Part shown: positions 16,365 to 24,616 of the stretch, in pieces
Numbering within the stretch: the first letter of the stretch is position 1
Layout of the letters: every line of letters starts with the position of its first letter
NCBI RefSeq assembly: GCF_013359905.1
Contig: NZ_JABMCC010000112.1
Coordinates: 513,865-577,864, forward strand
DNA from: Paenibacillus taichungensis
Lineage (GTDB): Bacteria > Bacillota > Bacilli > Paenibacillales > Paenibacillaceae
Direction: 5' to 3'
DNA: 64,000 nt
Notes under the pieces: generated by a model
Told to the model about the DNA's origin: nothing
What the model saw: only the letters and a program-made list of their open reading frames with translations
Database searches by the model: none
Translations under genes and position numbers: made by a program

Positions 16365-16954
16365 CTGTTCTTCATCCCTTCATATGGCTCGTAGACCGGT
16401 TCGAAGAAATAAGGTTCCAATTGAGTTTTTACGCTTGACCTTGCTCTGAACAATAACGATTTTACAGAACTGACGCTCTGCCCAAGAATATTTGCAATCT
16501 CCTGGTAATCTAGTTGATCATACTCACGGAGTATAATGGCAGAACGCTGCTTCTCCGGTAAATTGTTAATTGCATCCCTAACCAGCATCACCCGCTCACT
16601 GCGCAATACAGCATGCTCTGGCGCATTCTCAGAAGGAGCAACAGGTACAATACCGCTCTCTTCAAGTGGAACACTCCCACTACGCTGTTTGCGAAGCTCA
16701 CTCAGTACCGTATTTCTCGCAATGGTATATAACCAGGTTGAGAATGAGGCATCCACCTCTCGGAATGAGTGCAGACTGCGGAACGCCTTATAGAAAGTCT
16801 CAGAACAGAGATCTTCCGCAAGCAGCTCCATATTAGAACTTTTCAACATATGATATACGAAAGCCAGTATTTTACGCTGATAACGACTCATCAGCTCGGA
16901 ATATAACTCCAGGTTACCTTCCTTGATCTCTCGAATCAACTGGGAATCCGTCAT
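16361..16954 (-). CDS. ECF-type RNA polymerase sigma factor
   Basis: A 197-aa alternative sigma factor with only regions 2 and 4. Region 2 covers about residues 20-90 (ELYSELMSRYQRKILAFVYHML and FSTWLYTIARN). Region 4 lies at about 125-180 (NNLPEKQRSAIILREYDQLDY, then IANILGQSVSSVKSLLFRARSSVK). It is followed by its anti-sigma factor with overlapping start and stop. ATG at 16954 has GAGGAGGGG ten bases before it. A possible self-recognised promoter lies at 17015-17040. It does not read clearly as SigW or SigX, so I leave it unnamed. Confidence 0.9.
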   Translation of the reverse strand: MTDSQLIREIKEGNLELYSELMSRYQRKILAFVYHMLKSSNMELLAEDLCSETFYKAFRSLHSFREVDASFSTWLYTIARNTVLSELRKQRSGSVPLEESGIVPVAPSENAPEHAVLRSERVMLVRDAINNLPEKQRSAIILREYDQLDYQEIANILGQSVSSVKSLLFRARSSVKTQLEPYFFEPVYEPYEGMKNR

Positions 16955-17014
16955 TTGAGTGCGACCCCTCCTCGCCCATCCATGTGCTTCTCCCCGTTCG
17001 ACTCTATCCATGTA

Positions 17015-17040
17015 TTACCGAACAGGCACAAAAAAGTTGC
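17015..17040 (-). promoter_or_regulatory. Possible autoregulated ECF promoter
   Basis: On the minus strand GCAAC followed by a T run (from 17040) and, about 15 bp later, CGGTAA (17015-17020) resembles ECF promoters with an AAC core at -35 and CG(T/G) at -10. It is about 60 bp upstream of the sigma gene. A TGCGGT/ACCGCA hairpin overlaps its upstream edge. Confidence 0.4.
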
Positions 17041-17490
17041 GGTTTTCACCGCATAAAACAGCGTTCAGCGCCAAAACAGGCCTTCCCGCCAAATTCCCCT
17101 ATGTAATGGCAATTTCCCCAACGTTTCTACATTAACAGTATTTATTGTACAACGGTCTGCATCATCCTGGCAAATCCATGGCTTCCGTTGAAGCCCGACC
17201 AGTCATTATTATGCAGCCATTTTCTCGTCCATGACTTCAATTTGATCCCTTTTGTGAAGCCACTCATATATTGGACGAACGAAGGCCTCAAAAAGTTTGT
17301 GTGAATTAAGAAATAATTTTAAAATTTCAGCAGAATTTCGTCATAACATATTTTTAGCAATTGCACCATTAAACCTTATTTCCGATCATCGAGCAATAGA
17401 CAAAATGCATTTCCAACTCACTTTATGCAAGGATTATATTTCCTTAATTTACGAATGTTATAATTAACTTAAACAATTTTACTCAAAGTG
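17041..17490. other. Intergenic region upstream of the small RNA
   Basis: I see no supported gene here. A stop-bounded minus-strand frame at 17209-17340 translates to a protein-like stretch (EAFVRPIYEWLHKRDQIEVM) but has no start codon or Shine-Dalgarno; it may be a decayed fragment or chance. The rest is AT-rich. Confidence 0.45.
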
Positions 17491-17519
17491 TTGACAAAAT
17501 GAAAACGGATACATATAAT
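17491..17519 (+). promoter_or_regulatory. Consensus sigma-A promoter of candidate sRNA
   Basis: TTGACA at 17491-17496 and TATAAT at 17514-17519 are separated by exactly 17 bp. Both hexamers match the vegetative consensus at every position. Confidence 0.85.
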
Positions 17520-17525
17520 AAAAGT

Positions 17526-17609
17526 ACAGTATGGTTTCTCTCCACTCCTATCCAATAACTGTATTGCTCCACGTGAGCAATGGCCGCTTATGTAAGCGGT
17601 CTTTTTTTT
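17526..17609 (+). ncRNA. Candidate small RNA with C-rich loop
   Basis: A transcript from the perfect promoter would start near 17526 and end at a rho-independent terminator (8-bp stem at 17583-17600, T run 17602-17609), giving about 84 nt. Three hairpins can be drawn. TACAGT (17525-17530) with ACTGTA (17558-17563) encloses a single-stranded loop. A second hairpin is ATTGCTC/GAGCAAT (17563-17581), and the terminator is third. The first loop is pyrimidine-rich with two CTCC runs and ATCC, complementary to Shine-Dalgarno sequences. There is no ribosome-binding site before the only ATG. By analogy with C-rich trans-acting sRNAs such as FsrA it could bind mRNA start regions; this is inference. Confidence 0.7.
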
Positions 17610-17652
17610 GTCCTTTTTTAGAACATGTCCTGTAACAGCCGATTATCAACAT

Positions 17653-17676
17653 AAAAAAGAGGGCTTTCGCCCCCTT
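17653..17676 (-). terminator. Terminator at the end of the aro-trp-tyrA operon
   Basis: On the minus strand GGGGGC-GAAA-GCCCTC, extended by A-T pairs, is followed by a run of T. It lies about 10 bp beyond the tyrA stop and faces the sRNA terminator. Confidence 0.75.
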
Positions 17677-17684
17677 CCAATAAC

Positions 17685-18779
17685 CTAAACCCACACTTGA
17701 TACCCCAGGGAATCCAGCAACGTTTTGGCACGTTCCATTTCTTCTTCTTGCCGGAACGACAAACGCATAATGCCCGGCACATCGACCCGGTTCTCAATAA
17801 TCTCCATGTTGCTTAAGTTAATATCATTCGCCCCAAGCTCGGTGGCAATCTTGCCGATCATCCCCGGTGCATCCTGTACGTCCGTATATAGATCAAACAA
17901 CGACGAGATCATGCCTTTCCGTCGTTCTGGCAGCACACTGCGGAACTCGCGTGCCTGACGAAACGCCTCCTCAATGCCCTCACCATTTTGTTGCTCCAGC
18001 ATTTCGGTGAAAGCCGTCATTTGGCCGTTCCAGTCCTTCAACAAGCCCAGCAGCACCTCACGGTTGCTCAGCAGAATATCTCTCCATACAATGGCATCAC
18101 TGGAGGCAATCCGAGTAATATCACGGAAACCGCCTGCAGCCAGCATTTTATACAAAGGGTTCGACTCATTATATTCACGCACCTGGTTCACCAGCGCAAC
18201 TGCAATAACATGTGGCAAATGACTGATCGCTCCAACTATGTCATCGTGCAGCAGTGGCTCTACACGAACAATCTGTGCACGTGTGTACGCAAGAAGATCA
18301 GATAATCTGTCATAAGCTTCCTCAGGTACTTGTTCTGAAGGGGTCAAGACATAGTATGCATTCTCAAATAATACAGACGAGGCTGCATCCACACCTGCAC
18401 GCTCAGATCCAGCCATCGGATGACCGCCAATAAAGTATGCATCACTCATGCGGACATGCTCAGCACAAGCTGCGATGGACGCCTTTGTGCTTCCTACGTC
18501 CGTAATGATACATCCCTTTTTCAAGGGAAGCTTGGCCAATTGTCCAAAATAGGATTCGAGCAGCCCAACAGGTACGCACAAAAAAATAAAGTCGGCATCC
18601 TGTACCGCTTCCTCCAGAGAGAGCGTAGCATCATCCACTACACCACTCGCTATGTACTTGTCTTTCAGTTCAGGCAGGTGGGCATAGCCCATCACCGTTA
18701 CACCAGGCTTGCCTTTGAAGCAAAGCGCCAGTGAACCGCCGATGAGCCCTACACCGATCATTGCAATTTTTAGTTTCAT
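17685..18779 (-). CDS. tyrA: Prephenate dehydrogenase TyrA
   Basis: It converts prephenate to 4-hydroxyphenylpyruvate for tyrosine synthesis. The 364-aa protein has an N-terminal NAD-binding fold (GVGLIGGSLAL at residues 8-18), the catalytic/binding motif GGHPMAGSERAGV near 118, and the SHLPHVIAVAL motif near 186. The C-terminal ACT domain (about 295-364, with PGMIGKIATELGANDINLSN) is a likely tyrosine-sensing domain. It is last in the supraoperon, 27 bp after hisC; aroE, which follows tyrA in B. subtilis, is absent here. Confidence 0.95.
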   Translation of the reverse strand: MKLKIAMIGVGLIGGSLALCFKGKPGVTVMGYAHLPELKDKYIASGVVDDATLSLEEAVQDADFIFLCVPVGLLESYFGQLAKLPLKKGCIITDVGSTKASIAACAEHVRMSDAYFIGGHPMAGSERAGVDAASSVLFENAYYVLTPSEQVPEEAYDRLSDLLAYTRAQIVRVEPLLHDDIVGAISHLPHVIAVALVNQVREYNESNPLYKMLAAGGFRDITRIASSDAIVWRDILLSNREVLLGLLKDWNGQMTAFTEMLEQQNGEGIEEAFRQAREFRSVLPERRKGMISSLFDLYTDVQDAPGMIGKIATELGANDINLSNMEIIENRVDVPGIMRLSFRQEEEMERAKTLLDSLGYQVWV

Positions 18780-18806
18780 GGGTCCTCACTCTTTTCATCG
18801 CCAGAT

Positions 18807-19907
18807 TTAAGGGCGTGCTACCGCCTTCTCAGCCAGCGTGTTCTTCAGTGCCGTGACAAACGCACGGTTCTGTTCTGATGTTCCGACGGACACACGAATG
18901 TATGTTGGATATACATGGAATCCAGGACGAACGATAATGCCTTGTTTCAAAAGCGACTGGAACGCCGTTGCAGATGGCATGTCCAGATCAACCATGATGA
19001 AGTTACCCTGCGAAGGGAAAAACGGCAGTTCTAACCGTGTGAATTCATTTTGTAAATACGCTCGTTCTACTGCATTACGCTCCGCACACTCTTGGACAAA
19101 AGCCTGATCCTCAAGTGCAGCTTTCGCCGCAGCCTGACCGAATCGTGAAGTATTAAACGGTTCACGCACACGGTTGATCAGATCGATTACTTCTGGGCGT
19201 GCAATACCGTATCCAATACGCAATGAAGCCAATCCATAGATTTTGGAGAATGTCCGCAAAATAACCAGGTTAGGATAACGCTCAATCATAGGAACACTTT
19301 GTGGATACGCCTCATCCGTTACAAATTCATAGTAAGCTTCATCCAGCACAACCATCACATGAGAAGGTACACGATCCATAAATGCCGTCAATTCCTGCTC
19401 AGAGATAATTGTACCGGTTGGATTATTGGGGTTACACACCCAGACTGCTTTCGTCTTATCATTGATTTGCGCCAGCATGGAAGTCAGGTCATGAGTTCCA
19501 TCTTTGAGCGGTACTTCAATGCTGATAGCACCTTCGATGTCAGCGTTACTTTTGTATACAGAGAACGTCTGGTCAGCCATGATGTTCTCGTCTCCCGGGA
19601 GAAAGAATGCACGAGTGATCAACGCAATGATCTCATCCGATCCACAACCAAAGATTAGATTATCCCGTTCCACTCCCAGATGCTTCGCCAGCACTTCAGT
19701 CAGTTCCGTGGAACTTCCATCCGGATATATGCTTACATTGACTAGCTCTCTAGTGATTGCTTCAAGCGCAGCAGGCGAACTTCCATATGGATTTTCGTTG
19801 GAGGCCAGCTTGATCACTTGCTCCAAACCCAGTTCACGTTTCACTTCTTCAATCGGTTTGCCCGGTTTATATACAGGCAGATTGACAATCTGGGACTTCG
19901 GTTTCAA
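18807..19907 (-). CDS. hisC: Histidinol-phosphate / aromatic aminotransferase HisC
   Basis: A PLP-dependent class II aminotransferase of 366 aa. In Bacillus the HisC of this operon serves histidine synthesis and also transaminates phenylpyruvate and hydroxyphenylpyruvate, which explains its place before tyrA. The ASNENPYGSSP motif is near residue 35, the CNPNNPTGT motif near 158 and the PLP-lysine motif TFSKIYGLASLRIGYG near 220. The start appears to be TTG (19907) with AGGAGG about ten bases upstream. An 86-bp gap with a hairpin separates it from trpA. Confidence 0.93.
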   Translation of the reverse strand: MKPKSQIVNLPVYKPGKPIEEVKRELGLEQVIKLASNENPYGSSPAALEAITRELVNVSIYPDGSSTELTEVLAKHLGVERDNLIFGCGSDEIIALITRAFFLPGDENIMADQTFSVYKSNADIEGAISIEVPLKDGTHDLTSMLAQINDKTKAVWVCNPNNPTGTIISEQELTAFMDRVPSHVMVVLDEAYYEFVTDEAYPQSVPMIERYPNLVILRTFSKIYGLASLRIGYGIARPEVIDLINRVREPFNTSRFGQAAAKAALEDQAFVQECAERNAVERAYLQNEFTRLELPFFPSQGNFIMVDLDMPSATAFQSLLKQGIIVRPGFHVYPTYIRVSVGTSEQNRAFVTALKNTLAEKAVARP

Positions 19908-19941
19908 CCCGACCGCCTCCTGTTATTGAAATAGTTATGGA

Positions 19942-19966
19942 CATGCCTCAGCCTGTGCTGAGCATG
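19942..19966 (-). other. Intercistronic hairpin between trpA and hisC
   Basis: CATGCCTCAGC and GCTGAGCATG can pair with one bulged base across a 4-nt loop. No T run follows, so it is more likely an mRNA stability or processing element than a terminator. Confidence 0.4.
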
Positions 19967-19993
19967 CCCTGGGGATGTAACATCATTGAATCC

Positions 19994-20800
19994 CTATCCT
20001 TTTAATTGTGCCACAAAGTTGCGAATTTGCAACAGTCCCGCCTGACGCGTATCCGGATTTCCAAGAAGAGGTATAGCTTCTTCCACCTGACGAACGATAG
20101 CACTACCAACAACAACACCATCACAGATGCGGGAGAAACGAGCTACCTGCTCGTGACTGGAAATGCCGAAGCCAACAGCGACCGGAAGATCTGTCAGGCT
20201 CTTTACAGTTTCAATAAAGCTTTCTACTCCATCGAAAAAGGAAGCTCTCTCTCCCGTGACACCCAGAGAAGAGACACAATAGATGAAACCACGTGCTCCC
20301 GTAACAATACGCTCGATTCTCGCGTTGGACGTAGGGGCTACGAGCGGAACCAAATGCACACCTGCAGCATCCGCACGGCGTCGCATGTCCTCCGCTTCCT
20401 CAATCGGAAGATCCGGGATGATCATGCCACTGATCTCATGTTTGATCAACTCGTCAAAAAATACATCCAGTCCCGTCTGTAACACCGGATTATAGTAGGT
20501 GAACAGTACAAAAGGTAGTTTCACACCCGCAGCACGTGCTCTTGCTGCTGTCTCCATACAAGTCCGAATTGTGATCTGACTTTTCAATGCACGCTCGGAA
20601 GCACGCTGGATTACGGGTCCATCTGCGAGCGGATCAGAATAGGGAACACCGAGTTCCAAAATGTCCGCTCCTGCCTGTTCCAGTTCCTTAATGATCTCCA
20701 CCGTGGTGTCCACATCTGGATCTCCAACCGTAAGAAATGGAATAAGTGCTGTCCGGTTCTGTTCTTTCAATTGCTGGAAGGTCTGGTCCATCAGGTTCAT
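19994..20800 (-). CDS. trpA: Tryptophan synthase alpha subunit TrpA
   Basis: It cleaves indole-3-glycerol phosphate to indole and glyceraldehyde-3-phosphate; indole passes to TrpB. The 268-aa TIM barrel has the family motif ELGVPYSDPLADGPVIQ near residue 47 with catalytic Glu and Asp, and phosphate-binding GFGISSHEQV near 210. The start overlaps the trpB stop by 4 bp. It is the last trp gene in the order E-D-C-F-B-A. Confidence 0.97.
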   Translation of the reverse strand: MNLMDQTFQQLKEQNRTALIPFLTVGDPDVDTTVEIIKELEQAGADILELGVPYSDPLADGPVIQRASERALKSQITIRTCMETAARARAAGVKLPFVLFTYYNPVLQTGLDVFFDELIKHEISGMIIPDLPIEEAEDMRRRADAAGVHLVPLVAPTSNARIERIVTGARGFIYCVSSLGVTGERASFFDGVESFIETVKSLTDLPVAVGFGISSHEQVARFSRICDGVVVGSAIVRQVEEAIPLLGNPDTRQAGLLQIRNFVAQLKG

Positions 20801-21996
20801 GCCAAGTCCCCTCCTGTGTATTTCATAATGGATTCAACGTCTTTGTCACCACGACCGGAAAGACAGATCACAACGATATCATCAGCGCTGAGTTCAGGCG
20901 CAAGCTTGACGACCTGCGCAACAGCATGGGCTGACTCCAAAGCCGGAATAATGCCTTCTGTTCGGCTCAGCAACTGCAAGGCATCTAATGCCTCCTGGTC
21001 CGTAATCGGAACATATTTGGCACGTTTAATATCTTTGAGATAGGAATGCTCAGGACCAACACCCGGATAATCAAGTCCCGCTGAAATGGAATGGGCTGGC
21101 TGAACCTGTCCATATTCATCTTGCAGCAGATAACTCATCGAACCCTGGAATACACCATGTGTCCCTTTGCTCATCGTAGCCGCATGGAACTCGGTGTCCA
21201 CCCCTTTACCAGCTGCTTCAACTCCAACAAGCTTCACATCCTGATCGCCAATAAACGGATAGAACATACCGATTGCATTACTTCCGCCGCCTACAGCTGC
21301 AACAATCACATCCGGCAACCGTCCTTCAATCTCCTGAATCTGGCGCCGTGTCTCATCACCGATCACTCGCTGGAAGTTACGTACCATCATTGGGTACGGA
21401 TGAGGACCGACTACGGATCCAAGCACGTAGAAGGTATCTTCCACATTACTAACCCAGTAGCGAAGCGCCTCATTACCCGCATCTTTCAATGTACGCGTGC
21501 CAGATGTCACCGGAATGACTTCTGCTCCAAGCAGCTTCATCCGAAATACGTTCAATTGTTGTCGCTGCGTATCTTCTTCACCCATAAACACTTTACATTC
21601 AAGCCCCAGCAATGCAGCAACTGTTGCCGTGGCAACGCCATGCTGTCCTGCACCTGTTTCGGCAATGACTTTCTTTTTCCCCATCCGTTTAGCCAGCAAT
21701 CCCTGTCCAATAGCGTTATTGATCTTATGCGCTCCTGTATGGTTCAGGTCTTCACGTTTCAGATAAATTTTGGGTCCACCCAAGCGGCGGGACAATTGTT
21801 CTGCATGGTATAAAGGCGTTTCCCGTCCAGAATACTCGCTTAACAGATAATTCAGTTCCTTGTTGAATTCCTCATCTTCGGAGAAGTGGCTATACGCTTC
21901 CTCCAGTTCGATCAGAGCGTTCATTAGTGTCTCAGGTACAAAGCGGCCTCCGAAGGGACCGAAACGCCCGTGTTGATCCGGCAATTGATGTGTCAT
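20797..21996 (-). CDS. trpB: Tryptophan synthase beta subunit TrpB
   Basis: A PLP enzyme condensing indole and serine to tryptophan, in an alpha2beta2 complex with TrpA. In the 399-aa protein the PLP lysine is in HTGAHKINNA near residue 87. The GAGQHGVATA motif near 113 and the PLP phosphate loop GGGSNAIGMF near 232 are present. This is the TrpB1 type expected next to TrpA. It overlaps trpF and trpA by 4 bp on each side, so translation is tightly coupled. Confidence 0.98.
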   Translation of the reverse strand: MTHQLPDQHGRFGPFGGRFVPETLMNALIELEEAYSHFSEDEEFNKELNYLLSEYSGRETPLYHAEQLSRRLGGPKIYLKREDLNHTGAHKINNAIGQGLLAKRMGKKKVIAETGAGQHGVATATVAALLGLECKVFMGEEDTQRQQLNVFRMKLLGAEVIPVTSGTRTLKDAGNEALRYWVSNVEDTFYVLGSVVGPHPYPMMVRNFQRVIGDETRRQIQEIEGRLPDVIVAAVGGGSNAIGMFYPFIGDQDVKLVGVEAAGKGVDTEFHAATMSKGTHGVFQGSMSYLLQDEYGQVQPAHSISAGLDYPGVGPEHSYLKDIKRAKYVPITDQEALDALQLLSRTEGIIPALESAHAVAQVVKLAPELSADDIVVICLSGRGDKDVESIMKYTGGDLA

Positions 21997-22730
21997 GCCT
22001 GCTTCACCCTTTCTACAAATGCTGTTATTTTCGCAATATCCTTCACACCTTCGGACTCTACGCCGCTGGATACATCGACGCCGTCAGGTGCATATGTCTG
22101 TATCAGTTGTTGCACATTATCCGGCTGTAAACCTCCTGCCACGAACAACGCGATTCCATGTTTTCTTGCCCACTCGGCGTAGAATGGAATTCGTTCCCAG
22201 GCAAAGGTTTTACCGGAACCCCCTCCATAGAGCGGGTCAAACGTATCGAGCAATATGGCATCCACCACATTTTTATATGGATCAAGTGCCAGTAAGGCGG
22301 TATCGTCAGCTAATGAACCTGTTTCATCTTTTGGAAAAGAGAAAGCCTTGAACACTTCGATACCGAAGCGCTGTTTCACCTGTTCACAAAATTCCGGCGA
22401 TTCCTGTCCGTGCAGCTGAATGACATCCAGGCGTGAAATCTGCATGATGCTTTCCAGCTCTTCGAGCGTGGGATTCACGAAAACACCCGCCAGCTTCGGC
22501 CGATCGAACATCGTCCATTCCAAGAGAACCGTTCTTAGCTCCGCACCCTGTTCAGGTGTAATACGGCGACGGGATGGGGCAAAAACAACACCAACGTAAT
22601 CCACAGGCAAGTTTATCATCGATTTTAGCACTTCAACGTCCTGAAGTCCACATATTTTTACAGCCGCTGCCGGCTGGTTTCGCAGATCCACGTCTCTGCT
22701 GCTTGTGCCGTCATGATTGAATGCATTCAT
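21993..22730 (-). CDS. trpF: Phosphoribosylanthranilate isomerase TrpF
   Basis: It isomerises phosphoribosylanthranilate to CdRP. The 245-aa TIM barrel carries the catalytic cysteine in AVKICGLQD near residue 24 and GVFVNPTLEE near 83. The substrate motif LLDTFDPLYGGGSGKTF is near 168, with the general acid Asp within it, and phosphate-binding AGGLQPDNV near 202. About 20 residues precede the usual start region of the family, but no better start is seen. It overlaps trpC and trpB by 4 bp. Confidence 0.95.
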   Translation of the reverse strand: MNAFNHDGTSSRDVDLRNQPAAAVKICGLQDVEVLKSMINLPVDYVGVVFAPSRRRITPEQGAELRTVLLEWTMFDRPKLAGVFVNPTLEELESIMQISRLDVIQLHGQESPEFCEQVKQRFGIEVFKAFSFPKDETGSLADDTALLALDPYKNVVDAILLDTFDPLYGGGSGKTFAWERIPFYAEWARKHGIALFVAGGLQPDNVQQLIQTYAPDGVDVSSGVESEGVKDIAKITAFVERVKQA

Positions 22731-23518
22731 GCTTTTGGTCCCATCAGTTCATATACCGCAGCCTCAACATTGTCTTTGCGCATCAGATGCTCCCCAACAA
22801 GGATACCATGCACACCTGCCTCAATAAGAGATTCCAATGGCTGAGGACCGTCAATTCCACTTTCACTGATTAATGTTACACCCTCCGGAATCAAATTCAT
22901 CAAATCCAATGTGGTGTTCAGACTCGTTTCGAACGTTTTCAGATTGCGGTTGTTGATGCCCACAAGTGTTGCCTGAGGAATATCAAGTACTTGCTCCAGT
23001 TCAGCACGATCATGGACTTCAATTAATGCATCAAGACCCAGACTTTTGGCAAATGTCAGATATTGACGCATTTGTTCGGGTGTCAGAATGCTCGCAATCA
23101 GCAAAACGGCATCCGCGCCAAGCAGCCTTGCCTCGGCAATCTGTCGTTCATCTATAATAAAATCCTTGCGCAGTAACGGTATGTTCACAGCTTCATGAAT
23201 GGCCTGCAAGTATTCGCTATTTCCCTGGAAATAAGAAACGTCGGTCAATACGGATATACAATCTGCTCCAGCCCGTTCGTATGCGGAAGCAATTTCTACT
23301 GGATGGAAATCAGGACGAATCAGTCCTTTGGATGGAGAAGCTTTCTTCACTTCGGCAATGAGACCCAGCTTACGGTTACGTCTCTCTGATAAAGCACGTT
23401 CGAATCCACGAGTATTGGGTAATGCCTCTATCTTTTTCAGCGCATCGTCCATCTGAAATGTTTGTGCGAGAACTTCAACTTCTTTATGTTTGGTTGCTAC
23501 GATTCGATCAAGATACAT
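22727..23518 (-). CDS. trpC: Indole-3-glycerol phosphate synthase TrpC
   Basis: It closes the indole ring from CdRP with loss of CO2. The 263-aa TIM barrel has the signature LIAEVKKASPSKGLI near residue 53 with the catalytic lysine, RKDFIIDERQI near 116, VGINNRNLKTFE near 182 and SESGIDGP near 213. It overlaps the end of trpD by 11 bp and trpF by 4 bp. Confidence 0.97.
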   Translation of the reverse strand: MYLDRIVATKHKEVEVLAQTFQMDDALKKIEALPNTRGFERALSERRNRKLGLIAEVKKASPSKGLIRPDFHPVEIASAYERAGADCISVLTDVSYFQGNSEYLQAIHEAVNIPLLRKDFIIDERQIAEARLLGADAVLLIASILTPEQMRQYLTFAKSLGLDALIEVHDRAELEQVLDIPQATLVGINNRNLKTFETSLNTTLDLMNLIPEGVTLISESGIDGPQPLESLIEAGVHGILVGEHLMRKDNVEAAVYELMGPKA

Positions 23519-24599
23519 GACTGTACGCCTCCGTTGTATGAATTAACTGTTCCAGCTTCCCGGCAGCCTTGCCCGAGTCTACAGCTTCTTTCGCCATCAA
23601 CACACCTTCTGCAATGGTATTCGCTAGACCGGATACATAGATGCACGCCCCGGCATTCAACAGAACGACATCACGGTATGCGCTCCGTTCTCCCTGGAAG
23701 ATCCTTTTAATAATTTCGGCGTTCTGAGCCGCATCTCCTCCAAGAACCGATTCCAGCGGATGTAACGATAATCCCATATCACGTGGATCAATGTCATACG
23801 TATGCACTTCACCATTACGCAGTTCGGATACTTGTGTAGGTGCAGAGATGCTGATTTCATCCAGTCCATCATGACTCGCTACGACCAAAGCTCTTTTCAG
23901 CCCTAGACGATTCAGCACTTCAGCGATCATCGGTGTCCGGCTGCGGTCGTATAAACCAAGCAATTGTCGATCCGCTCCCGCAGGATTGGTTAGAGGTCCG
24001 AGCATGTTAAAGATCGTACGCACACCCAGCTCTTTTCTTGGCGCAGCAGCATGTTTCATAGAAGGGTGATACACCTGAGCAAAACAAAAACAGATTCCGA
24101 TCTCATCGAGACATTGTCTCGCCTGCTCTCCGTCCAGATGAATATTCACGCCCAATGCTTCAAGTACATCCGCACTGCCCGCTTTACCTGAGGCAGAGCG
24201 ATTACCATGCTTCGCCACCCGGACAGAAACTGCTGAAGCAATGATGGCCGATGCCGTTGAAATGTTGAACTTATGAATACCTGAACCACCTGTTCCACAG
24301 GTGTCCAGCAGTCCATTGCCGTCGGTTAGAATCCGTCCGCCCTGTCCACGCATGGCTTCGGCAAACCCCGTGATTTCATCCACCGTTTCCCCCTTCATCC
24401 GCAAGCCCATAAGCAAACCTCCGATTTGAGCCGGAGTGGCCTCACCTCTCATGATGGAGTACATTAAGTCGCGCGCTTCTGCCTGCTCCAGATGGCTTCC
24501 CTCCAAAATTTTGGCAAGGCCATTCTTCATCCCTTCCGCATGACTATCTTTAGTTCCAAATCGCTCTGATTCTTCATTCATGACTGGGTTCATATTCAT
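23508..24599 (-). CDS. trpD: Anthranilate phosphoribosyltransferase TrpD
   Basis: It transfers phosphoribose from PRPP to anthranilate. The 363-aa protein has the PRPP loop DTCGTGGSGIHKFN near residue 98 with the hallmark GTGG, and KHGNRSASGKAGSADVLEALG near 132. NMLGPLTNPA lies near 187. About 22 residues precede the usual start, with a good Shine-Dalgarno before ATG 24599. It follows trpE by 17 bp. Confidence 0.96.
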   Translation of the reverse strand: MNMNPVMNEESERFGTKDSHAEGMKNGLAKILEGSHLEQAEARDLMYSIMRGEATPAQIGGLLMGLRMKGETVDEITGFAEAMRGQGGRILTDGNGLLDTCGTGGSGIHKFNISTASAIIASAVSVRVAKHGNRSASGKAGSADVLEALGVNIHLDGEQARQCLDEIGICFCFAQVYHPSMKHAAAPRKELGVRTIFNMLGPLTNPAGADRQLLGLYDRSRTPMIAEVLNRLGLKRALVVASHDGLDEISISAPTQVSELRNGEVHTYDIDPRDMGLSLHPLESVLGGDAAQNAEIIKRIFQGERSAYRDVVLLNAGACIYVSGLANTIAEGVLMAKEAVDSGKAAGKLEQLIHTTEAYSHVS

Positions 24600-24616
24600 T
24601 TCCGGTCTCTCCTCTC

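Noticed and set aside
21091..21813. Open frame of 240 codons opposite trpB
   Set aside because: Antisense shadow of trpB with His- and Cys-rich product; no start signals.
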